Part shown: positions 58,762 through 64,000 of the stretch, piece by piece
Layout of the letters: each line of letters opens with the position of its first letter
Numbering within the stretch: the first letter of the stretch is position 1
Source of the DNA: PALSA-612 sp963755155
GTDB taxonomy: Bacteria; Actinomycetota; Thermoleophilia; Gaiellales; Gaiellaceae
Direction of reading: 5' to 3'
Assembly: GCA_963755155.1 (NCBI GenBank)
Contig: CAVWIV010000007.1
Location: 248,001 to 312,000, forward strand
DNA: 64,000 bases
The notes under the pieces: model-generated
What the model saw: only the letters and a program-made list of their open reading frames with translations
What the model was told of the DNA's origin: nothing
The model's database searches: none
Translations under genes and position numbers: made by a program

Positions 58762-59841
58762 TTAGGGGCGGTAGAGGAAGCTGCGCGCCGTGGGCGTGAT
58801 CGATTGGTCGTAGCCACCGATGACGAGTAGCCCACCGTCCCGGAGCAGCGTCGCCGTCGAGTAGTACCGCGCGGCATCGAGCCGCGCGACCGGCGCGAAC
58901 CGGCCCTGAGCGAACCGCTCGACCGCGGTGGCGCCACCTGCGACAAGCACGGCGCCCGACGGCGTGGCGACGACGGCGTCCGGCATCTTGAACCGCCGCT
59001 GCGAGAGCAGAGACGCTCGCGTGAATCGTTGAGTCCGCGGATCGAAGAGCTCTGCACTGCGATATTGGTTGTTCCAATCCCGCTCGTCCGAGCCGCCGAG
59101 GACGAGCACCCGGCCGTTGCGGAGGAGCACGGAGGCATGCTTGTGGCGACGGATCGTGAGCTGGCCTGTAGCCGTGAAGCGTCCCTTCCGTGGGTCGAAG
59201 ATCTCAGCCGCCCGTAGGACGCGCCCGTTCGAGGTGCCACCTGCCAGGAGCACTCGGCCGTCCGGCAATCTAGTTGCCGTATGGGCGGCCCGCGGCACGC
59301 GCAGGGTCTCCGCGCGAGAGAACCTGCCGGTTTTTGGGTCGTAGACGTCGGCGCTGCCGAGGCTGCTGCCGGTGTTGATGCCACCACCGCCGGCAAGAAG
59401 CACCCGGCCGTCGCGCAGGAGCGTCGCTGTGGCGCCGGCACGAGGAGCCGTCGCTGAGCCGGTCCGCGAAAAGCGGCCTGTGGCCGGGTCGTACAGCTCG
59501 GCCGTGCGCAGTTGCCTCACGTCGTCCCAGCCCCCGACGAAGAGCACGCGGCCGTCGCGCAGCAACGTCGCCGTGTGCCCGACGCGAGGGCTCGTCATGT
59601 CGCCGGCCGGAATGAAGTTGCGCCGCTCCGGGTCGTAGAGCTCCGCGCTCGCGAGCGCCGCCTCTCCGGCGCGAATGCCACCGGCTACGAGCACGCGGCC
59701 GTCAGGGAGCAGCGTCGAAGTGTGCGCCGCCCGCTCCACCCCCATCTGGGCGCCGGGCGGAAGCACCGGCGCGCTGCCGGCGCCGGCCGCGGCCGGCAGC
59801 AGAGCGAGGCAGAGCAGGGCAACGGCTGGGCGCACGATCAT
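58762..59841 (-). CDS. secreted kelch-repeat protein
   Basis: A 359-residue exported beta-propeller. The signal peptide MIVRPAVALLCLALLPAAAG precedes about six or seven kelch repeats of some 45-55 residues, each with a doublet Gly-Gly and the marker ATLLRDGRVLLAGGG; an example is RAAHTSTLLPDGRVLVAGG. Repeat ends are AELYDPxxGRF. The propeller is probably extracellular and may bind carbohydrate or protein; no catalytic motif is seen. ATG 59841 starts the leader. Confidence 0.88.
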   Translation of the reverse strand: MIVRPAVALLCLALLPAAAGAGSAPVLPPGAQMGVERAAHTSTLLPDGRVLVAGGIRAGEAALASAELYDPERRNFIPAGDMTSPRVGHTATLLRDGRVLFVGGWDDVRQLRTAELYDPATGRFSRTGSATAPRAGATATLLRDGRVLLAGGGGINTGSSLGSADVYDPKTGRFSRAETLRVPRAAHTATRLPDGRVLLAGGTSNGRVLRAAEIFDPRKGRFTATGQLTIRRHKHASVLLRNGRVLVLGGSDERDWNNQYRSAELFDPRTQRFTRASLLSQRRFKMPDAVVATPSGAVLVAGGATAVERFAQGRFAPVARLDAARYYSTATLLRDGGLLVIGGYDQSITPTARSFLYRP

Positions 59842-59887
59842 CAGTACACCGGAAAGGGTCGCCCGGTTCCCATTAGGCTCGTCTGGC

Positions 59888-60538
59888 GTGCTGCCCATCG
59901 AGCGTCCCCAGAAGATCGTGTGCGTCGGCCTCAACTACTCGGATCATGCCGAGGAGCAAGGCGTCGATCTCCCGGAGCGGCCACTGCTGTTCGCGAAGTG
60001 GCCGAACACGCTCATCGGCCCCGGCGAGCCGATCGTCATCCCGTCGATCACCGAGCGGGTCGACTACGAGGCGGAGCTCGGGGTCGTCATCGGCAGCCGC
60101 GCGAGCCGGGTCTCCCTCGAGAACGCGCTCGAAGCGGTGGCAGGCTACGTCTGCGCGAACGACGTCTCGGCGCGCGACCTCCAGTTCTCCGACGGGCAGT
60201 GGATCCGCGGCAAGTCGCTCGACACGTTCTGTCCCGTGGGGCCGGCGCTCGTGCCGGCCTCGGATGTCGCCGACCCGCAGACGCTCGGCATCCGCGCGAT
60301 CCTCAACGGCCAGGTGATGCAGGAGTCGACGACGGCCAACATGGTCTTCGGCGTGGCCGAGATCGTCGCCTTCGTGAGCCAGGCGATCACCCTCGAACCA
60401 GGCGATCTCATCCTGACGGGCACGCCGGCAGGTGTCGGAGTCTTCCGCGACCCGCCCGTGCTGCTGCAACCCGGCGACGAGATCACCATCGAGATCGACG
60501 GCGTCGGCTCGCTTACCAACCCCGTGACAGGAGGCTGA
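59888..60538 (+). CDS. fumarylacetoacetate hydrolase-family protein
   Basis: A 216-residue FAH-family hydrolase. The core CVGLNYSDHAEEQGVDLPER is followed by the metal ligands in VDYEAELGVVIGSRAS (Glu-x-Glu), NDVSARDLQFSDGQWIRGKS (Asp, Lys) and LTGTPAGVGVFRDPP. Such enzymes act on beta-diketone or hydroxymuconic-type acids in aromatic catabolism, perhaps together with the intradiol dioxygenase (inference). GTG 59888 starts. The stop is 1 base before the next ATG. Confidence 0.9.
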   Translation: MLPIERPQKIVCVGLNYSDHAEEQGVDLPERPLLFAKWPNTLIGPGEPIVIPSITERVDYEAELGVVIGSRASRVSLENALEAVAGYVCANDVSARDLQFSDGQWIRGKSLDTFCPVGPALVPASDVADPQTLGIRAILNGQVMQESTTANMVFGVAEIVAFVSQAITLEPGDLILTGTPAGVGVFRDPPVLLQPGDEITIEIDGVGSLTNPVTGG

Positions 60539-60539
60539 G

Positions 60540-60827
60540 ATGGCGTTTGTGCTCGCCGCGCGGTGGACGGCGAAGGCAGGCGAGGAAGACCGCGTCCGCA
60601 GCTGCCTCGAGCGGCTGGCGGGACCCTCCCGGGAGGAGCCCGGGTGCCGCTTCTACCAGCCGTGCCAGGACCCGGAGAGCCCTGGCACGTTCCTCATCTT
60701 CGAGATCTACGACGACCAGGCGGCGTACGAGGCGCACGGCGCGTCGGAGCACTTCCAGCAGATCGGGGCAGGCGAGGCCTTCCCGTTGCTGGAGAATCGC
60801 GAGCGGTCGTTCTTCGAGACGCTCTAG
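60540..60827 (+). CDS. antibiotic biosynthesis monooxygenase-domain protein
   Basis: A 95-residue ABM (PF03992) alpha/beta barrel domain: FVLAARWTAKAGEEDRVRSC, EEPGCRFYQPCQDPESPGTF, FEIYDDQAAYEAHGASEHFQ and ERSFFETL. The middle Tyr/Trp are typical of the dimeric ferredoxin-like fold. It is coupled to the hydrolase gene upstream and ends on the CTAG shared with the convergent DUF4234 gene. It may oxidise quinones or act as a quinol monooxygenase; this is open. Confidence 0.88.
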   Translation: MAFVLAARWTAKAGEEDRVRSCLERLAGPSREEPGCRFYQPCQDPESPGTFLIFEIYDDQAAYEAHGASEHFQQIGAGEAFPLLENRERSFFETL

Positions 60828-61225
60828 CTAGCGTCCTCGGTGACGGTCGCCGCCGGCACAGGCTCAGCCGAAACAGCAGGCGCTGTGTCCTGGCTTGCGC
60901 CCGCCCAGAACTCGTTCAGCCGGCCCTGCACCTTGAACAGCCAGACGATGCTGCCGAGGAGCGGGATGAGCGCCCAGAGTCCCGTCATGCCCGTCACCGG
61001 CTTCGGCTTTCCCGCCTCGGCGTACATGTCGCCGACGTGCGAGGGAAGGAGGAAGATCGACACGGGGATCAACGCCAGCAACATGCCGACGATGCCGCTC
61101 GTGCCCTTCCCGCGATACGCCCGCACTTCCGCGAACGAGATGTAAATCCAGTACAGGCCGTAGATGCCGAGCGTCACGAGCATCAGCAGCAGCACGGTGA
61201 GTGGCTTCCGTTGACGTCCTACCAT
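60824..61225 (-). CDS. DUF4234 membrane protein, copy 1
   Basis: A 133-residue membrane protein of the DUF4234 family: LTVLLLMLVTLGIYGLYWIY, then VRAYRGKGTSGIVGML, LPSHVGDMYAEAGKPKPVTG and LWALIPLLGSIVWLFKVQGR. Three helices are predicted. It is paralogous to the next gene upstream (61252-61656), which shares GIYxxYWVY and the KPxTGxTGLW motif. The function is unknown. ATG 61225. Confidence 0.8.
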   Translation of the reverse strand: MVGRQRKPLTVLLLMLVTLGIYGLYWIYISFAEVRAYRGKGTSGIVGMLLALIPVSIFLLPSHVGDMYAEAGKPKPVTGMTGLWALIPLLGSIVWLFKVQGRLNEFWAGASQDTAPAVSAEPVPAATVTEDAS

Positions 61226-61251
61226 CGAAAAGAACCTCCGTTCCGGCGCGG

Positions 61252-61656
61252 CTACGCGGTCGCGCCCTTGGATTCCCAGTAGCGGTTCAGTGCTCTCTGA
61301 ATCTTCACGAACCAGACGATCGCCGGAACGATGAGGATCGCGCCGGGAAAGAGCCAGAGCCCGGTCCAGCCGGTCATCGGCTTCTCTCGGCCGTCCTTCG
61401 CGTACATGGTTCCGATCTCCGACGGGATGACGAACGCGCTGACGGCCCCGAGCAGGATCCACACGACGAGGCCGACGACGCCGCCGAGGCCGTCGCCCGT
61501 GTGCTGCTTCGTCTCCTCCTGCGTCTTGTAGACCCAGTAGAAGCTGTAGATGCCGAAGGTGATGATGAACAAGAAGATGCCGAAGCCGATACCGCGGGGC
61601 CGGCCCAGGGGCTTCGAGGTCTCAACAGGCTGCGCCGCTTCGATCGTGCGACTCAA
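61252..61656 (-). CDS. DUF4234 membrane protein, copy 2
   Basis: A 134-residue paralog of the preceding gene: GFGIFLFIITFGIYSFYWVY, KTQEETKQHTGDGLGGVVGL, EIGTMYAKDGREKPMTGWTG and PAIVWFVKIQRALNRYWESK. TTG 61656 overlaps the epimerase stop (TTGA), so it is coupled to it. Three helices are predicted, N-terminus cytoplasmic. The function is unknown. Confidence 0.8.
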   Translation of the reverse strand: MSRTIEAAQPVETSKPLGRPRGIGFGIFLFIITFGIYSFYWVYKTQEETKQHTGDGLGGVVGLVVWILLGAVSAFVIPSEIGTMYAKDGREKPMTGWTGLWLFPGAILIVPAIVWFVKIQRALNRYWESKGATA

Positions 61657-62561
61657 GCAGGGATGGCCGGCTGCGTCAAGCGCCGAAAATGCGCGATCGT
61701 CTCGGCCACGCCGTCGGCGAGCGGCGTGACCGACGCGTCGAAACGCGGGCCGGGCAGCTCGTCGGGGAACGGCAGCGCCTGGTCGCCGTGCGTCACATCC
61801 GCACCCGGCGCGGCGGCCTTGATCGCGCTCACGACGTCGCTCATGTGCACCGGGTCGCCGGGCATGTCGTAGACGACGGCCGAGTCCGCGGGGCTCCGCG
61901 CAGCCGAGACGAGCGCGCGCGCCACGTCCGGCGCGTAGTGCAGCTCTGTGGTGCCGCCGAAAGAGATCGCATACGGCTCACCGTGAGCGGCCGCGTGCAT
62001 CGCGTGAGTCGGCTCGGCCGTCAGGCCCTGGTCGCGGCCGGGGCCGTAAACGCAGAACGGCCGCAGGCCGACGCTGGCGACGCCGGACTCTTCCCAGTAG
62101 ATGCGCGCCGTGCCCTCGTTCGCGACCTTGTACACGCCGTAGATCGTGGTCGGGGAGATCGCGCCTGACCGGTCGTAGACCGCCGCCGAGCTCGCATAGG
62201 CGATGGGCGTTGCAAGCTCGCGCCGTTTCGCCGCTTCGAACAGGCAGACCGTGCCGGTGACGTTGACCCGTGCTCCGCGCACCGGATCGGCCCGGCAGAA
62301 CGGCACCTGGAGCGCCGCGAGGTGGATGACGTGGGTGACGCCATGCGCCGCGATCGTCTCCTCGAGCGACTCGAGATCCGCGATGTCACCGCGGACGAGC
62401 GTCAGTCGCTCGAGGGCGTCGGGCCCCATGACGAGCTGGAGCCGGGCCGGATCGACACCGATGTCGAACGCGACGACCGGCGCGCCCTCGTCGGCGAGCA
62501 CCTTGCACGTCCACGCTCCGAGGCAACCCAGAGCGCCTGTGACGAGAAACACGTCGTTCAC
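61653..62561 (-). CDS. NAD-dependent epimerase/dehydratase
   Basis: An extended short-chain dehydrogenase of 302 residues. The nucleotide motif is FLVTGALGCLGAWTCKVLAD (GxxGxxG), the catalytic Tyr-x-x-x-Lys lies in TTIYGVYKVANEGTARIY, and RPFCVYGPGRDQGL is the conserved substrate loop. Members act on nucleotide sugars or on 3-beta-hydroxy compounds. GTG 62561 starts it, 3 bases after the aldehyde dehydrogenase stop, so they form one operon. Confidence 0.9.
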   Translation of the reverse strand: MNDVFLVTGALGCLGAWTCKVLADEGAPVVAFDIGVDPARLQLVMGPDALERLTLVRGDIADLESLEETIAAHGVTHVIHLAALQVPFCRADPVRGARVNVTGTVCLFEAAKRRELATPIAYASSAAVYDRSGAISPTTIYGVYKVANEGTARIYWEESGVASVGLRPFCVYGPGRDQGLTAEPTHAMHAAAHGEPYAISFGGTTELHYAPDVARALVSAARSPADSAVVYDMPGDPVHMSDVVSAIKAAAPGADVTHGDQALPFPDELPGPRFDASVTPLADGVAETIAHFRRLTQPAIPA

Positions 62562-62564
62562 GCC

Positions 62565-64000
62565 CTAGATGTCTTCATACACGGTGATCGTGTCGGTGTA
62601 GAACTCGAGCGCCGCGCGGCCCTGCTCGTGCGGGCCGAAGCCGGAGCCCTTGATGCCGCCGAAGGGGACGTGGACGTCCGCGCCGGCGGTCTGGCCGTTG
62701 ATCCGCACGATGCCGGCCTGAATCGTCTGCGCGAAGGCCCGGGCGGAGGAGAGGCTCGACGTGAAGATCGCCGCCGACAGGCCAAAGCGCACGGCGTTCG
62801 CACGCGTGAGCGCCTCATCGAGCTCGGTGAAGCGGAAGAGCGACGTCACGGGGCCGAACACCTCCTCGCAGGAGAGGAATGCGTCGTCCCCGAGACCCTC
62901 GAAGAGCGCCGGCGCGAGCAGATAGGCCTCTTCGTCCAGCCGTTGCCCGCCCGCCAGGAGCGTCCCGCCGTCGGCCCGGCCACGGTCGATCCCTTCGAGC
63001 ACCTCCGTGAGCTGGCTCTCGTTGACGATCGGGCCGACCTCGGTCTCCGGATCGGTCGGGTCGCCCACCACGCCACGCTCCATCCTCGCCAGCAAGCGTG
63101 ACCTGAAGTCGTCGTACACCGAGCCCTCGACGTAGACGCGGCGCGTGGCGGTGCACTTCTGGCCCGCCGACCAGAAGGCGCCGGCATAGACGAGCTCCGC
63201 CGCACGGTCGAGGTCGGCGTCCGCCATGACGATCGCGGGGTTGTGGCCGCCGAGTTCGAGCTGCACGCGCTTGCCGAGCGCGGTAGCCTCGCCGCGCACC
63301 TGCTCGCCGACCGGCACCGAGCCGGTGAAGGAGATGGCGCGCACGTCCGGGTGTGCCACTAGCGGCGTGCCCACGGCCGAGCCCCGCCCGATGACGACGT
63401 TGAACACGCCGGGTGGCGTGTCGGCCTCGTCGAAGCACGCCGCGAGGTGGAGCCCGGTGAGCGGCGCCTCCTGAGCCAGCTTCATGACGACGGTGTTTCC
63501 GTACGCGAGCGCCGGCGCCGCTTTCCACGCGGGGATCGCGGCCGGGAAGTTCCACGGCGTGATCTGCGCGACCACGCCGAGCGGGCGGCGGGTCGTGTAG
63601 ACGACACTTCCGGTCGCCGCCTGCTCGAAGCGCTCGCCGGTCGACCGAAGCCCCTCGCCGGCGAAGAAGCGGAGGATCTGCGCCATTCGCGCCGCCTCGA
63701 GGCGGGCCTCGCGTATCGGCTTGCCCATCTCCAGGGTCATGTCCTGCGCGATCTGCTCCACGCGGCGGTCGACGGCGTCTGCCGTGCGCGCGAGCACGGC
63801 GCCGCGCTGCGCCGCGGGCAGAGCGGCCCAGGCGGGGAAGGCATCCCTCGCCGCCGCGACGGCGCGGTCGACGTCGGCCTCTCCTGACGCCGGAAACGCC
63901 CCGATCGGCTCCGACGGCCGCCAGGGGCCCCGCTTCTCGTACGTCTCGCCCGAGGAGGTCTCGGCCCACTCGCCGCCGACGAAGTTCGCGAATGCCGGCC
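62565..64000 (-). CDS. aldehyde dehydrogenase (partial, 5' end outside window)
   Basis: NAD(P)-dependent aldehyde dehydrogenase; the frame is open to the window edge (PAFANFVGGEWAETSSGETY at the edge). The segment VAQITPWNFPAAIPAWKAAP, the catalytic Glu in QLELGGHNPAIVMADADLD, the Cys in FWSAGQKCTATRRVYVEGSV and the EEVFGPVTSLFRF segment are standard. About 478 residues are inside the window, so only the first few are missing. An in-frame GTG at 63797 is internal. It resembles aldehyde or ketoglutarate-semialdehyde dehydrogenases; the substrate is open. Confidence 0.92.
   Translation of the reverse strand, partial: PAFANFVGGEWAETSSGETYEKRGPWRPSEPIGAFPASGEADVDRAVAAARDAFPAWAALPAAQRGAVLARTADAVDRRVEQIAQDMTLEMGKPIREARLEAARMAQILRFFAGEGLRSTGERFEQAATGSVVYTTRRPLGVVAQITPWNFPAAIPAWKAAPALAYGNTVVMKLAQEAPLTGLHLAACFDEADTPPGVFNVVIGRGSAVGTPLVAHPDVRAISFTGSVPVGEQVRGEATALGKRVQLELGGHNPAIVMADADLDRAAELVYAGAFWSAGQKCTATRRVYVEGSVYDDFRSRLLARMERGVVGDPTDPETEVGPIVNESQLTEVLEGIDRGRADGGTLLAGGQRLDEEAYLLAPALFEGLGDDAFLSCEEVFGPVTSLFRFTELDEALTRANAVRFGLSAAIFTSSLSSARAFAQTIQAGIVRINGQTAGADVHVPFGGIKGSGFGPHEQGRAALEFYTDTITVYEDI

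Noticed and set aside
58741..58762. TGTCTGAGAGCGGGGG near the RAYT as a fourth copy of the two-hairpin repeat
   Set aside because: Only a short stretch resembles copy A; neither hairpin is present.

Overview
The window is very G+C-rich and densely coded on both strands; no stretch longer than about 170 bases lacks a gene, an RNA or a recognisable element. The gene content points to an uncultivated actinobacterium of the class Thermoleophilia (Gaiellales or Solirubrobacterales type): F420-type LLM oxidoreductase, collagen-like secreted protein with an RRIHRPSPAMGVAL-type leader, DUF1996 protein, META lipoprotein, PGM1-like ATP-grasp, Cys-rich Tat-type exported proteins and LutABC. This placement is inference from gene families; no 16S rRNA is present.

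Layout. 0-9 kb: META lipoprotein, GroES-like protein, a polar amino-acid ABC transporter (ATPase, permease, binding protein), a nucleotidyltransferase, then a sugar ABC transporter operon ending in a rhodanese. 9-12 kb: NHEJ-type primase-polymerase and ATP-dependent ligase flanking an autoregulated HTH/membrane pair. 12-19 kb: FabF, cupin-cyclase, HAD phosphatases, flavin reductase, secreted proteins, tRNA-Ser and serS. 19-28 kb: cytochrome c, membrane proteins, heme A synthase, beta-lactamase-fold hydrolase, LLM oxidoreductase, methyltransferase, a tandem pair of winged-helix proteins, tRNA-Ala. 28-40 kb: a large cyclase-ATPase-TPR regulator and a redox-rich region with two Cys-rich exported proteins, a SelW-like selenoprotein read through TGA, an ApbE/FMN-binding/ferric-reductase module, and a thioredoxin/Cys-rich fusion beside MauE. 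40-50 kb: aminotransferase, zinc peptidase, collagen-like protein, LtrA, DUF1996, two-component system, intradiol dioxygenase. 50-64 kb: PGM1-like ligase, adenosine deaminase, Gfo/Idh plus TIM-barrel isomerase, threonine-dehydratase-like enzyme, LutABC, a RAYT transposase element, kelch protein, fumarylacetoacetase-like hydrolase, DUF4234 pair, epimerase and an aldehyde dehydrogenase cut by the window edge.

The most notable things are (1) a selenoprotein gene with a CxxU motif and a bacterial SECIS hairpin with a GGUCU loop at 34677-34931; (2) a three-copy dispersed repeat made of two covarying hairpins joined by a conserved linker, always just 3' of a gene (16842, 28346, 50081); (3) the MauE plus thioredoxin/Cys-rich fusion; (4) a RAYT element with 19-bp inverted ends that supplies the lutC stop codon; (5) several genes whose only sensible start is CTG. 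About twenty genes, including essential serS and fabF, carry single-base frameshifts, mostly in G/C runs; these look like sequencing or assembly errors rather than decay, so such genes are given as whole CDS with the shifts noted.
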